A stretch of DNA of 41,077 nucleotides from Jiulongibacter sp. (GCA_024645245.1 JAHEBN010000015.1:1-41077), one strand, 5' to 3'. Counted from the first letter of the stretch, positions 27,946 through 38,233 are shown. Notes: generated by a model from the sequence alone, not told the origin. Numbers and translations are program-made.

Positions 27946-28776
27946 ATGACCCGAACAGAGCTTTTTGATCAGATTCTAAAAAAGAAATCCTTTTTGTGTG
28001 TAGGATTGGATACCGACATTCATAAAATTCCTTCCTTCTTATTAAATGAACCTGATCCAATATTTGCTTTTAATAAATTAATAATTGAAAATACTGCAGA
28101 ATTTGCGGTGGCGTATAAACCAAATATAGCTTTCTATGAAGCAATGGGGCCAAAAGGGTGGGAAAGTTTGCAAAAAACTATGGAAATTATTCCAAAGGAA
28201 ATTTTTACAATTGCTGATGCCAAAAGAGGGGATATTGGCAACACATCCGGTTTATATGCCCGTACTTTTTTTGATAAAAAATCATCTGGTTTGGATTTTC
28301 ATTCAGTTACTGTAGCACCTTATATGGGCAAAGATTCCGTCGTGCCTTTTCTGGAATTTAAAGATAAATGGGTAATAATTCTGGCCTTAACTTCTAATGC
28401 AGGAAGTCAGGATTTTCAATATTTTAGCAATGGTAAAAAAACGCTGTTTGAGGAAGTATTGAGTATTTCACAGGAATGGGGAAGTATTGAAAATACTATG
28501 TATGTAGTAGGTGCAACTCATGCAGAAGATATGCAACAGGTCAGAAGGTTAGCTCCAGATCATTTCTTATTGGTACCTGGTGTAGGTGCTCAGGGTGGAA
28601 GCCTGCATGATGTGGCCAAGTATGGCATGAATAGCACTTGTGGCTTATTGGTAAATTCTTCGAGAGGAATAATTTATGCTTCCAAAGATCTGAATTTTGG
28701 GCAAATTGCTGGTATTGAAGCTAAAAAATTACGGGATGAAATGGATATTTTACTCGATCAATACTTGGCCAATTAA
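27946..28776 (+). CDS. pyrF: Orotidine 5'-phosphate decarboxylase
   Basis: This enzyme makes UMP from OMP in the last step of pyrimidine synthesis. The 276-residue protein begins [15 protein letters not shown]. The active-site block [12 protein letters not shown] at 91-102, with K93, identifies the longer type-2 family, as does [10 protein letters not shown] near the start. An in-frame TTG at 27925 overlaps the -7 box and is not the start. The next gene starts 12 bases after the stop, so the two form a pair. Confidence 0.95.
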   Translation: MTRTELFDQILKKKSFLCVGLDTDIHKIPSFLLNEPDPIFAFNKLIIENTAEFAVAYKPNIAFYEAMGPKGWESLQKTMEIIPKEIFTIADAKRGDIGNTSGLYARTFFDKKSSGLDFHSVTVAPYMGKDSVVPFLEFKDKWVIILALTSNAGSQDFQYFSNGKKTLFEEVLSISQEWGSIENTMYVVGATHAEDMQQVRRLAPDHFLLVPGVGAQGGSLHDVAKYGMNSTCGLLVNSSRGIIYASKDLNFGQIAGIEAKKLRDEMDILLDQYLAN

Positions 28777-28788
28777 TTGTTAGTTAAA

Positions 28789-30060
28789 ATGAAAGAAGAT
28801 TTATTGTATTACTTATGGAAATTCCAAAAGTTTGATAAATTGGATTTAAAATCCACCAAAAACGAGACCATTCAGGTTTTAAGTACCGGTATTCAAAATT
28901 ACAGTTCTGGTCCGGATTTTTTAAATGCCCGAATTCTGATAGATGAGATCGAATGGGCAGGACATGTAGAAATGCACATAAAAGCCTCTGATTGGTTGAA
29001 GCATAAGCACCAACAGGATAAAGCCTTTGACAATGTAATTCTTCATGTAGTGTGGGAATATGATGCTGATATCAAAAACAGATCCGGTGAAATTATCCCC
29101 ACGTTCGAGCTTAAGGGTAAGGTTCCTTTAAGTTTCCAAAAAATGTACAATGAGTTAATAGATTCGAGAGATGAGATTCCTTGTTTAAATCAATTTTCTT
29201 CCATACCGGAAATTGTAAAAATTAATGCTATGGAAAAAGTTCTTATTGAAAGAATGGAAAGAAAGGCAAATGATGTATTGCAGAAATTATCGATGAATGG
29301 CGATGATTGGGAACAAACGGCCTTCGAAGTTTTGGCTGGTAATTTCGGATTTAAAATTAATAACGAAGCTTTTTTTAAACTCGCCCATCTACTACCTACT
29401 AAAATTCTTTCTAAACATAAAAATAATTTATTTCAAATCGAAGCTTTGCTTTTTGGTATGTCTGGCCTTTTAGCCGGCAAGGATGAATATTCGCGTAAAC
29501 TTGTTGCCGAATTTGATTATTTGGCAGCAAAATATGGATTGATGAATGAAGTATTAAATGCTAATGAATGGAAATTTATGAGGGTAAGGCCGTCAAATTT
29601 CCCAACTTTAAGAATTGCTCAACTTGCTTCGATTATACATAGGCAGGAACATTTTTTCGCTCATCTAATTGCTACTGAATCCTACGAGAACTTTGTGAAA
29701 TTATTAAGTAGCCATGTATCTGACTATTGGCAAAAACATTATCAGTTTGGGAAAATTACGGATAATCAACAGTCGGATATGGGTACTGGAAGTATAAATA
29801 ATCTGATAATCAATACAATAGTTCCGATACTTTTCGCTTATTCCATTTACACAGGCGATATTGAATTAAAAGAAAAAGCTGTAGCTTATCTCGAAAACAT
29901 TCCAGCCGAGAAAAACAGAATTACCAGATTTTGGAATAATTTGGGTTTTAAAACGACCAATATGTTTGAAACACAGGCTTCTATTGAACTATACAATAAT
30001 TATTGCAGCAGAAATAAATGCCTTAATTGTCAGATCGGAATTGAGATATTGCGAGGCTAA
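28789..30060 (+). CDS. DUF2851 family protein
   Basis: The 423-residue product fits the DUF2851 family, widespread in Bacteroidota and of unknown function. Recognisable blocks are KEDLLYYLWKFQKFD, YSSGPDFLNARI, WAGHVEMHIKASDWLKH and NVILHVVWEYD. The C-terminus has a Cys-rich end (YCSRNKCLNCQIG), which could bind a metal. I take the ATG at 28789; a TTG four codons upstream is less likely. It follows pyrF by 12 bases and overlaps the small gene on the other strand by 4 bases. I cannot assign a reaction. Confidence 0.85.
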   Translation: MKEDLLYYLWKFQKFDKLDLKSTKNETIQVLSTGIQNYSSGPDFLNARILIDEIEWAGHVEMHIKASDWLKHKHQQDKAFDNVILHVVWEYDADIKNRSGEIIPTFELKGKVPLSFQKMYNELIDSRDEIPCLNQFSSIPEIVKINAMEKVLIERMERKANDVLQKLSMNGDDWEQTAFEVLAGNFGFKINNEAFFKLAHLLPTKILSKHKNNLFQIEALLFGMSGLLAGKDEYSRKLVAEFDYLAAKYGLMNEVLNANEWKFMRVRPSNFPTLRIAQLASIIHRQEHFFAHLIATESYENFVKLLSSHVSDYWQKHYQFGKITDNQQSDMGTGSINNLIINTIVPILFAYSIYTGDIELKEKAVAYLENIPAEKNRITRFWNNLGFKTTNMFETQASIELYNNYCSRNKCLNCQIGIEILRG

Positions 30061-30260
30061 TTTTTATTGATAATACTTACACCGGCTGCCAGAAAAATTA
30101 ATCCCAAAAGGGTAGGGGCCAGTTTCTTAATTCCACTCACATCAAGACCCATTAATGTTTCGTTTGAACTCATAAATGCGTAGCACGCAAATAGTAGAAT
30201 TATTACACCCAATAGAGTTAAGGCCAGCCCTATGTTCCTTTTAAATTTTCTATCTTGCAT
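30057..30260 (-). CDS. Small two-helix membrane protein of unknown function
   Basis: The 67-residue product has two hydrophobic segments (about 10-29 and 47-63) joined by a polar loop with GLDVSGIKKLAP. There are Lys/Arg residues at the N-terminus. No known domain is visible. It starts 9 bases after the CCA-adding enzyme stop and probably shares its transcript. Its stop overlaps the converging DUF2851 gene by 4 bases. Confidence 0.6.
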   Translation of the reverse strand: MQDRKFKRNIGLALTLLGVIILLFACYAFMSSNETLMGLDVSGIKKLAPTLLGLIFLAAGVSIINKN

Positions 30261-30269
30261 GTATTTGGT

Positions 30270-31697
30270 TTATATTAAAGGTTTTACAATTTTGAATCCA
30301 AGTTTTTTTCCTTCACTTACCATATATTCATAAGCCTCGGGAAGGCTATTTGGAATGGTACCTTCTAATATAGCTTCCCGTATTGCCATTTTTATAATAC
30401 CTACATCGCGGGAAGGTCTCAATTCAAAAGCCTCCATTATCATTTCACCACTTATTACAGGTTGAAAACTACGTAACTTGTCTTTTTCTTCCAATTCGAT
30501 AAGCATCTCCTCTACTTTGTCGAAATTTCCGAGGTATTTCCGAACCCGGTTAGCATCTTTGGAGGTTATATCAGCCCGGCATAGTTTCATTAGATCTTCC
30601 AAATCTTCTCCGGCATCTACCAAAAGCCTTCTTAAGGCAGAATCTGTAATTCCTTCCTTTGCCAGAGCTATTGGTCTTAGATGCAACCTAACCAAATTTT
30701 GTACTTTACGCATTTTATGGTCTAAGGGTAATTTCATTTTCCTGAAAATACCTTTTACCCACCTGGCACCAAGTTCTTCGTGACCATGAAATGACCAACC
30801 TACTTGCTGACTGAATTTCTTAGTCGCAGGTTTGGCAATATCATGAAGTATCGCCGCCCAACGAACCCAGAGGTCATCTGTACTAACACAAATATTATCC
30901 AAAACCTGCAGAGTATGGTAAAAATTGTCTTTATGGCCTTTCCCGTCACGCGTTTCAACACCTTGAAGAGCAACTAATTCGGGGAAAATTAACTCAAGAA
31001 GACCCGAAGAATAAAGTAGTTTAAAACCGTAAGAAGGTACTTTTGTTAGAATTATTTTGTTGAGTTCATCACTAATTCTTTCCTGCGAAATAATCGAAAT
31101 CCGATCTTTCATGGAAGTTAAGGCTTCAAATGTAGCCCCATCAATATCAAATCCAAGTTGTGTGGCAAATCGTACCGCTCTTAGCATTCGCAGGGGATCA
31201 TCAGAAAAGGTAATACCCGGTTCTAAAGGAGTTTTTATCAATTTTTGCTTTAAGTGATTTACTCCATCGAACGGGTCTATTAATTTTCCAAAACTATCAC
31301 AGTTTAATGAAATGCCCATGGAGTTAATGGTAAAGTCACGCCTGTTCATGTCGTCGGCCAAGGTGCCATCTTCCACAAGGGGTTTGCGGGAGTCTGATCG
31401 GTAAGATTCTTTTCGGGCTCCTACAAATTCCAGATCATAGTCATGAAAAGGTATTTGTGCGGTGCCGAAATTTTTATAAACATTCAATTTGAAATCTCCA
31501 TCCAGAATCTGCTTAACCCGCTTCGCAAGTTCAATTCCGCTACCTACACACACGATGTCGATATCTTTATTAGGCCTGTTGAGCATTAAATCACGCACAT
31601 ACCCACCAATGACATAACACTCCAGTTTGAGCTCGTCTGCAGCCTGAGAAATGATTTTGAAAATGGGTGCTTTATCTAGTTCGCTACTGAAATTCAA
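30270..31697 (-). CDS. cca: CCA-adding tRNA nucleotidyltransferase with HD domain
   Basis: This enzyme adds or repairs the 3' CCA of tRNA. The 475-residue protein has the class II nucleotidyltransferase head with GGYVRD at 31-36, the metal-binding DIDIVC (D45, D47) and RRDFTINSMG near 120. The RNA-binding neck and body follow. An HD phosphohydrolase domain in the C-terminal half shows HDIAKP near residue 284. It lies 39 bases after the AddA-like gene on the same strand. A poly(A) polymerase role is less likely given the HD fusion and Bacteroidota context. Confidence 0.93.
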   Translation of the reverse strand: MNFSSELDKAPIFKIISQAADELKLECYVIGGYVRDLMLNRPNKDIDIVCVGSGIELAKRVKQILDGDFKLNVYKNFGTAQIPFHDYDLEFVGARKESYRSDSRKPLVEDGTLADDMNRRDFTINSMGISLNCDSFGKLIDPFDGVNHLKQKLIKTPLEPGITFSDDPLRMLRAVRFATQLGFDIDGATFEALTSMKDRISIISQERISDELNKIILTKVPSYGFKLLYSSGLLELIFPELVALQGVETRDGKGHKDNFYHTLQVLDNICVSTDDLWVRWAAILHDIAKPATKKFSQQVGWSFHGHEELGARWVKGIFRKMKLPLDHKMRKVQNLVRLHLRPIALAKEGITDSALRRLLVDAGEDLEDLMKLCRADITSKDANRVRKYLGNFDKVEEMLIELEEKDKLRSFQPVISGEMIMEAFELRPSRDVGIIKMAIREAILEGTIPNSLPEAYEYMVSEGKKLGFKIVKPLI

Positions 31698-31736
31698 TAA
31701 AAATTGCTTTAGAAATGCAAAATTAACAATTCTACC

Positions 31737-34700
31737 TCAGCTTGTCGAAATAATCACTTTTTTCACTTGAGGAGGTTTAAAATATACTAAATACAGACCG
31801 CTAATGGAATATCCCATTTTAATGAATAAGTTTCCATATTCCTTAATTTGAGATTCATGTTTTTCATGGTAATGCCCTGTTTTATAATCAATTATAAATA
31901 CGCCATCTCGGCCAATTACCACCCTGTCTGGTCTTTTAAAATCTTGATTTTTTTCTAAGATATCCTGTTCAGTAATTACTCTGTTGCCTTGCTCATACAA
32001 ATTTTTAAGTTCCGGTAAATTTAAAATTGATATGGCTACTTCTCGAATTTCGTGAATGTCTTCGGAGCTTATTTTCCCTTGCCTCAAAAGCTTCTGTAGG
32101 GCTATGTCCAAATCGTCCTTAAATTTAATTAGTGAGAACAAATCATGATATAAGGTTCCTGTTTGTGTAGGACTTTCTGATTCGAATTCAGAAAATTGTT
32201 GATTTCGGAATGCTATATTACCCATATTATCCTGACTGTAGATATTTGTTAATTCAAATATACCCCCTGGTTTTTCTTTTTCTTTAGCCAGATATTTTTC
32301 ACCTTCATTTAGAATAATTTTCCCAACATTTGGATAGTTTTTATAGGCTAAAAAGTTAGTAATAAGTGCATAAACTGATTCTTCTTTACTTTGATATGGT
32401 GCTGTAGAAAAGATATAAAGCCTCTCTGTTGGTCTGGTTAAAGCCACGTAAAGTAAATTAATAGATTCCAGTTCAGTAGCCTGCAAGTCACTGTTTTTTT
32501 GTATAGCCAGTTCTGTTTTATCCAGAATTTTCAAAAGGCCCATCCGGCATGCATTTAGTTTTCCGGTATCACTAAATAATTCAGGATAGTTAAATTCCCC
32601 AAGGCTGTACCAAATTTTACTCCCAACCTTAGGTTTAAGCGACCAATTGGCATAAGGTAAAATTACTACCGGGTATTCCAGACCTTTGGCTTTATGAATG
32701 GTGCTTACTGTCACCGCATTATTTTGAGTAAGGGTAAGAGCCAGGCTTCCTGATGATTCATCCCATTTTTTAAGAAATAGACCCAAACTCCTGCTATTTC
32801 CTTTGATAAAATTATCAATGAAATCTAAAAAAGTGAAGACATATGGTAAATCAGACGGATTTTTAAAAATCCCGGTTTTGCTGCATACGCTTTCTGTAAT
32901 CTGATATATGTCATAAGCAGCAAATAGCTCGGGGTTTATTTCAATTTCAAAAAAAGCAAATATTTCCTTTAGTCCTTTGTTTTTTAATTCTGCCAAAATT
33001 TCTGGTGCTGGGAAATTTAATCCCTGGTATTTGCAAAAAAGTAAAATAGTTACTGCTTTTAATTGATTGTCGTTCGGAGCATGGTAATACCTTAAAAATG
33101 CAACTAAAAAAGAAATAGCTGAATTGTTTTTTAATAACAATGAGTCAGATGAAACAACGGGGATACCCATTTCGAGTAGGGCTTCAGCTATTTTTATAAT
33201 GTGATTTTTCTTTCGGGAAAGAATTGCAATATCACCGTATTGAAAGCCATCAAGAAGGCATTTAGTTAAGGTATTTTTTATTTGATCTAAATGCCATTCA
33301 TCATCTTCCGGTTTTTCACCTTCTTCAGGCAAATTGATTTCAATATGTGCCCCCTTACCTGAGTTTTCGGGCATTTGTTGAACAATATCTACAAAGGCCG
33401 ACTTTACCAATGCATTTAAGGTATTTTCGGATATTTGAGTGAAAAAATCATTATTGAATTTTACAATCTCTGATTTGCTTCGAAAATTGTATTGTAAAGG
33501 CTTCTTTTCAATAAAACCAGACACAAATTCGAGAGTTTCTTTTTGAGAATTGGATAGAGATGAATTTTCCGACAATTTATCCGTTTCCCGATTCATCAGG
33601 TGTATCATTAATTCTACTTTGCCCCCACGCCAGCGATAAATGGATTGCTTTGGATCACCCACAATCAGGTTGAAAAAACCTTTTGCCAAAGCATTTTCAA
33701 TGAGAGGTAGCATATTAAAATATTGAATATCCGAAGTGTCCTGAAATTCATCAATCAATATATGATTATATCTTTCGCCCAATCTCTCAAATATATAGGG
33801 TGCAGGTTCATCGGAAATGAAGCTCAGAATACGTCGGTTAAAATCGGATAAAAGCCCTTGTTGATTTTCAAAAAGTATTTTAAAAAATTCCCGCCTGATT
33901 TCAGAAAGCAAGGCCTGACTATAAAGTTCTTTTTCTACTTCGGTTAAAATCAGGTATTTCTGATTTTCTTTTAAATCGATTAATTTATTATAAATGAAAG
34001 TGAGTTCAGGTTTTACATAATCAATTTGATTGTTGCCTTTTTTAGGATACCAGCTATCTTCATTAATGGTTTTAATAACAGTTTTGCCAGGTATATTTTC
34101 GGCAAATATTAAGCCCGGATTCTCAATTAATTTTTGAAAAAATATTCCAATTCCCCCACTTTTTCCTTGAAAATCTTCCGGGCTTATTCCGGCATTGGTA
34201 TATATATTCACTGCTTTAGAGGCCAATTCTTGTATTTGCTCTAAAAACTCGTTTCGGAATTTTCTTATTTTCTTTTTAAAATTCAGGAAATCCGCTGGTT
34301 TCAAGTGATTATTACTTTCCATCAGAAAATAAAACTGATCATTGAATCCATCATTTGCAAAATCGGCCACGTCAGGAATCAGTCTTTGCCAGCTTTTATT
34401 TTCCTCAACTTTTTCAAATGCAAAAGCGGTAATTATTTCAGTAATTTCCGGGTATTCCTGCTGTCCTATTTTTTCAAAAATCTTCTCAACGGCATTCAAA
34501 AGAATGTTTTTTTGATCTAAAACAACTTCATAATTAAAAGGCAGATTTAGGTCAGGTGCGAATGTCTGCACTAATTGGTTGACAAAACTGTCGATCGTTT
34601 TTACATGAAAATCTCCGTAGTTTTCAATCAGCTTATAAAAAATAGTATGTGCCCGATTTCGTAAACTTTCCGAATTGAGGAGAGGGCTATTAGATAATAT

Positions 34701-34943
34701 GTTGAGTTCAAGTGCCTGGGTCTTTGGTGATTTAGGGCATATGCCTGCCAGTTCTTTTAGAGCATCTAAAATCCTTTGTTTCATTTCTGCTGCGGCATCA
34801 TTGGTAAAAGTGACAGCCAGAATATGTTTATAATAATCGGGTCGGGTGCTGCCAAGCAAAAGTTGTAAATACTCCTGCGTAAGCATAAAAGTTTTACCTG
34901 ATCCGGCAGAAGAACTGTAGATTTTATATTTGGTAGTATTCAC
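31737..34943 (-). CDS. addA: AddA/RecB-like UvrD-type helicase with C-terminal nuclease domain
   Basis: The 1068-residue protein is a superfamily 1 DNA helicase-nuclease that would process double-strand breaks for recombination. The Walker A motif SSAGSGKT is at residues 11-18, DEFQDTS (motif II) near 397, the Q/R motif NFRSKSEI in the middle, and STIHKAKGLEYPVV near 750. The C-terminus has a RecB-type PD-(D/E)xK site, PDRVV...IIDYKTG near 1010-1021. The first ATG gives the Walker motif at the expected place. AddB, its usual partner, is not in the window; it may lie elsewhere in the genome. Confidence 0.9.
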   Translation of the reverse strand: MNTTKYKIYSSSAGSGKTFMLTQEYLQLLLGSTRPDYYKHILAVTFTNDAAAEMKQRILDALKELAGICPKSPKTQALELNILSNSPLLNSESLRNRAHTIFYKLIENYGDFHVKTIDSFVNQLVQTFAPDLNLPFNYEVVLDQKNILLNAVEKIFEKIGQQEYPEITEIITAFAFEKVEENKSWQRLIPDVADFANDGFNDQFYFLMESNNHLKPADFLNFKKKIRKFRNEFLEQIQELASKAVNIYTNAGISPEDFQGKSGGIGIFFQKLIENPGLIFAENIPGKTVIKTINEDSWYPKKGNNQIDYVKPELTFIYNKLIDLKENQKYLILTEVEKELYSQALLSEIRREFFKILFENQQGLLSDFNRRILSFISDEPAPYIFERLGERYNHILIDEFQDTSDIQYFNMLPLIENALAKGFFNLIVGDPKQSIYRWRGGKVELMIHLMNRETDKLSENSSLSNSQKETLEFVSGFIEKKPLQYNFRSKSEIVKFNNDFFTQISENTLNALVKSAFVDIVQQMPENSGKGAHIEINLPEEGEKPEDDEWHLDQIKNTLTKCLLDGFQYGDIAILSRKKNHIIKIAEALLEMGIPVVSSDSLLLKNNSAISFLVAFLRYYHAPNDNQLKAVTILLFCKYQGLNFPAPEILAELKNKGLKEIFAFFEIEINPELFAAYDIYQITESVCSKTGIFKNPSDLPYVFTFLDFIDNFIKGNSRSLGLFLKKWDESSGSLALTLTQNNAVTVSTIHKAKGLEYPVVILPYANWSLKPKVGSKIWYSLGEFNYPELFSDTGKLNACRMGLLKILDKTELAIQKNSDLQATELESINLLYVALTRPTERLYIFSTAPYQSKEESVYALITNFLAYKNYPNVGKIILNEGEKYLAKEKEKPGGIFELTNIYSQDNMGNIAFRNQQFSEFESESPTQTGTLYHDLFSLIKFKDDLDIALQKLLRQGKISSEDIHEIREVAISILNLPELKNLYEQGNRVITEQDILEKNQDFKRPDRVVIGRDGVFIIDYKTGHYHEKHESQIKEYGNLFIKMGYSISGLYLVYFKPPQVKKVIISTS

Positions 34944-34996
34944 TTGTCAGATAGTCCTGATTAGAATCTAAAATTAAGATTTAAAATTCATTTTCC

Positions 34997-35028
34997 TTGG
35001 TAATGCTTGCTTATCATGTTTAGTTTTG
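34997..35028 (+). promoter_or_regulatory. Promoter of the TonB-dependent receptor gene
   Basis: TTG (34997-34999), a 21-base spacer and TAGTTTTG (35021-35028) fit the Bacteroidota consensus. It places the transcript start near 35035, after the in-frame start at 35007, so the receptor begins at 35055. Confidence 0.6.
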
Positions 35029-35054
35029 TAGATATAAGTAATGCTCAGAAACAA

Positions 35055-37376
35055 ATGTCAGGTATCAGAACTTCATTTCTATTATTAAGTTTAGTTTTAA
35101 TTACTTCAGGTTCTTTTGCACAGTCAAAAAACGGGACCATTCGTGGCCAGATTACCGATCATATAAATGGGCTACCCTTGGCCGGAGTTACAGTTTCAAT
35201 ACCAGACGAAAATCTAAATAAAATTACAGATGATAATGGTGAGTTTCGATTTGATGCAGTACCTGTCGGACGTTTAGAATTAATTATCACTTCAGTAGGA
35301 TACAAAAAAGTAATACTAAAAGAATTGGTTTTGGAGAGTAGTACTGAGTTGCTGGTTAATCAGTCTTTAGAATCGTCTCAGAATATTTTAGAACAGGTAG
35401 TTGTAAGGGCTGCTACTCCTAATATGTCGGGTGCAATGACGAGTATTCAAAGTATAACAACCGAGCAAATTTTTCGTTACCCGGCAACTTTTTTTGATCC
35501 TGCACGCTTAGCTTTTTCATTTCCGGGCGTTGCTAATACAAATGATCAGGCAAATGGGATGAGTATCCGTGGCAATAATCCCGCTACATTACAATGGAGA
35601 TTGGAAGGTATGGAAATTGTAAATCCAAATCACCTGAGTAATGCGGGCACTTTTAGTGATCAGCCGAGTGCTAATGCAGGTGGGACTAATATGCTATCTG
35701 CACAAATGCTTGGAAATATGAATTTTCTTACCGGGGCTTTTCCGGCAGAATACGGTAATGCAATAGGAGGAATCATGGATATGCGTCTCAGAAAAGGCAA
35801 CAATCAAAAATACGAGCATAAGGCACAAATTGGTCTCATAGGTGTGGATTTAGCATCAGAAGGCCCAATTAATAAATCAAAAGGAAGTAGTTATTTGGTT
35901 AATTACCGGTATTCTTTTACCGGGTTGCTGGCATTAGGAGGTATAACATTTGGTGGTGAAGCAATTACATTTCAGGATATTTCATTTAACCTTAGTTTCC
36001 CAAATAAAAAGCTGGGTGATTTTAACTTATTCGGAATAGGCGGGAAAAATTCGAATGAATTTGCTTTTTCTCCTGAAGACGGCCAATCGCCAGAAACGAT
36101 AAAAGATTTATATAATATCGATTATTTTGGTAAAATGGGAGCTGCCGGAGTTACACATAAGAAAAATTTCAATGAGAATCTTTCCTGGAAAAATACATTG
36201 ATATGGTCGGGTTTAAAAAACGACAGAACTCAATCAGCCAATTCTTACTCAAACTTGCCGCTTGTTGCGTTTCAAAACAGGAATTTATCTTCAAGACTCT
36301 CATTTTCAAGTATTCTGAATAGTAAGCTTGCCGAAAATGCTTCTTTAAAAGCCGGAGTGTATATCACCCAAAGTACGGATAGTTTGTATGCAAGCATAGA
36401 GCAAGTCTCCACATCATTTAAAAGTGTAATTCTGCAGCCTTTTGTGCAGTTCGAAAGTAAATTAGGAGAACGTTCAGAATTTGTTCTTGGACTTCATAAT
36501 TTGAATTATACCTATAATAATACCCATACATTGGAGCCACGAATCTCATATGCATACAAAATCACCATAAAGGATGCTGTGCATTTAGCTTATGGTCTCC
36601 ATTCACAATTGCAAAGCCCTTGGGCATATAGTTTGAAATCGGCTGGTAACAATAACCTGGATTTGAAGCCATCACTTTCGCAACAGGTTGTTTTTAATTT
36701 CCAACATGATTTTAACGCCTCCTATATTCGAACCGAATTCTATTACCAATCGCTGGAAAACCAATTACAGGTTGCCGACAAGCTGAGTACCTTTAATTAC
36801 TATTCCGGAGTAAATGTTTCAGATTATACGCTTCGTAACAAACTAAATAATGCTGGAAAAGGAAGGAATTATGGAGTTGAACTGGCCTTTCAGAAATACT
36901 TGGATAACGGAATTTTTGTATTGACAAATCTTACTTTATACAAATCTGAGTTTTCCAATCAAAACGGAAGTTACAGCGACGGAAAATACAGTGGTAATCA
37001 CATATTAAATCTTACATTAGGTAAAGAGTGGGAGGTTTCGAAATCAAGAATTATTGGGGCAAATTTGAGGGTGATATGGATGGGAGGTTTCCGCGATTAT
37101 CAAATTGATCTTGCAAAATCTCAACTGGCAAACACTACTATTTTTGATTATAGTAATCCACTTAGTGTAAAATATCCTGATTATTTCAGACCCGACATTC
37201 GGGTTTATTTTAAGAAATCAAAGACCAAATTCAATAGAATGTGGTCTTTGGATATTCAAAATGTCGCAGGTTACCAAAATGTTGCGTTTGATTATTACGA
37301 TGCTTTTCAAAGTAAAATTGTTCGTAAAAACCAACTGGGAATGATACCCATGCTCAATTACCGTTGGGAGTTCTAA
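35055..37376 (+). CDS. TonB-dependent outer-membrane receptor with carboxypeptidase-like N-terminal domain
   Basis: The 773-residue protein begins with a signal peptide (MSGIRTSFLLLSLVLITSGSFAQ). A CarboxypepD_reg-like domain follows at about 26-105 (GTIRGQITDHINGLPLAGV, SVGYKK). The plug at about 115-235 includes MSIRGNNPATLQW and FPAEYGNAIGGIMDMR, and a beta-barrel runs to the end (LNYRWEF, an aromatic C-terminus). No SusD-like partner gene adjoins it, so it is not a classical polysaccharide-utilisation pair. Substrate is unknown. It would be energised by a TonB system such as the one in this window. The start at 35055 is chosen from the promoter and signal peptide. Confidence 0.85.
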   Translation: MSGIRTSFLLLSLVLITSGSFAQSKNGTIRGQITDHINGLPLAGVTVSIPDENLNKITDDNGEFRFDAVPVGRLELIITSVGYKKVILKELVLESSTELLVNQSLESSQNILEQVVVRAATPNMSGAMTSIQSITTEQIFRYPATFFDPARLAFSFPGVANTNDQANGMSIRGNNPATLQWRLEGMEIVNPNHLSNAGTFSDQPSANAGGTNMLSAQMLGNMNFLTGAFPAEYGNAIGGIMDMRLRKGNNQKYEHKAQIGLIGVDLASEGPINKSKGSSYLVNYRYSFTGLLALGGITFGGEAITFQDISFNLSFPNKKLGDFNLFGIGGKNSNEFAFSPEDGQSPETIKDLYNIDYFGKMGAAGVTHKKNFNENLSWKNTLIWSGLKNDRTQSANSYSNLPLVAFQNRNLSSRLSFSSILNSKLAENASLKAGVYITQSTDSLYASIEQVSTSFKSVILQPFVQFESKLGERSEFVLGLHNLNYTYNNTHTLEPRISYAYKITIKDAVHLAYGLHSQLQSPWAYSLKSAGNNNLDLKPSLSQQVVFNFQHDFNASYIRTEFYYQSLENQLQVADKLSTFNYYSGVNVSDYTLRNKLNNAGKGRNYGVELAFQKYLDNGIFVLTNLTLYKSEFSNQNGSYSDGKYSGNHILNLTLGKEWEVSKSRIIGANLRVIWMGGFRDYQIDLAKSQLANTTIFDYSNPLSVKYPDYFRPDIRVYFKKSKTKFNRMWSLDIQNVAGYQNVAFDYYDAFQSKIVRKNQLGMIPMLNYRWEF

Positions 37377-37387
37377 GCCGAATAATC

Positions 37388-38233
37388 TTATTTTTTCTTA
37401 CCGTGCATATCTGAATCCTGAACAGATAAGTGTATGCTTTCAATCTGATTAGAAGAATTTCTGATAAATTTTGCAGTGCCGCCGTATCCTTCTATTTCGT
37501 ATACATCTTTCTCTTTCGTAGGATTAAGAAATGCACTTCCTGCGTCGCTAACGGCATAAAGTCTGTTTTCGTTTAAGCTAATACTTAATTCATCAAAAGG
37601 TGCATTTTCGAAGGAGTAATTACCCAGCAGGTCGTTTATTCTTTCCATTTCCTTTTTGCCGTTCATTTCCATACCCTGAAACAAAACTTTCATATCCGAT
37701 ACTTCTCCGGCATTATTACGGATAAATTTGATGGTAGATGAATAATTGGGTTCGTAAAACTGATCTATTACACTTGTGGGTTGTAATGGGCCTTTCCCCA
37801 CATTCTCAGCTTCTGCCATTAATTGGTCATTTTCATTGCTTACTTTTACACCGCTTAAGTCACCATTTTCAAATTTGTAATTTCCTGCGTAATCGTCAAG
37901 TTCAGGTAATATTCGGGTTCCGATTATTTCTTCACCGTTTATTTTAAGTAGTTGAGATCTCACAATTTTATTCTCATCTCTTATGAAATTTATTTTTGCT
38001 TCATAACCATCAACCTCAAAAGTATTTAATTCATCTGTTGATAATAGTGCTGCTTTTCCTTGTCCTACGGCTTCGCCCATCAATTTGCCATTTTCAATAT
38101 TTACAATTATTTGCTCGAACGGGGCATTACTTACTTGGTAAGTTCCGGTATACTCCAATAGGTTAATATCGTTTTGGGCAAAAGATTTAGAGGTAATAAA
38201 TGTGATTAAAAAAAGAGCTGCCAGTTTTTTCAT
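37388..38233 (-). CDS. Secreted protein with three tandem DUF3471-like repeats
   Basis: The 281-residue product has a signal peptide (MKKLAALFLITFITSKSFAQ). Three repeats of about 80 residues follow (about 28-106, 115-194, 203-281). Each has Y.GNY or YTGTY, a PFxxIxV-like or equivalent strand, an IxFIR or IKFIR-like strand and an ending such as MxGKK. These resemble the small beta domain often attached to serine hydrolases (DUF3471-type), but no enzyme domain is present. It probably acts in the periplasm as a binding module. It converges on the TonB-dependent receptor, with an 11-base gap. The family match is approximate. Confidence 0.65.
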   Translation of the reverse strand: MKKLAALFLITFITSKSFAQNDINLLEYTGTYQVSNAPFEQIIVNIENGKLMGEAVGQGKAALLSTDELNTFEVDGYEAKINFIRDENKIVRSQLLKINGEEIIGTRILPELDDYAGNYKFENGDLSGVKVSNENDQLMAEAENVGKGPLQPTSVIDQFYEPNYSSTIKFIRNNAGEVSDMKVLFQGMEMNGKKEMERINDLLGNYSFENAPFDELSISLNENRLYAVSDAGSAFLNPTKEKDVYEIEGYGGTAKFIRNSSNQIESIHLSVQDSDMHGKKK

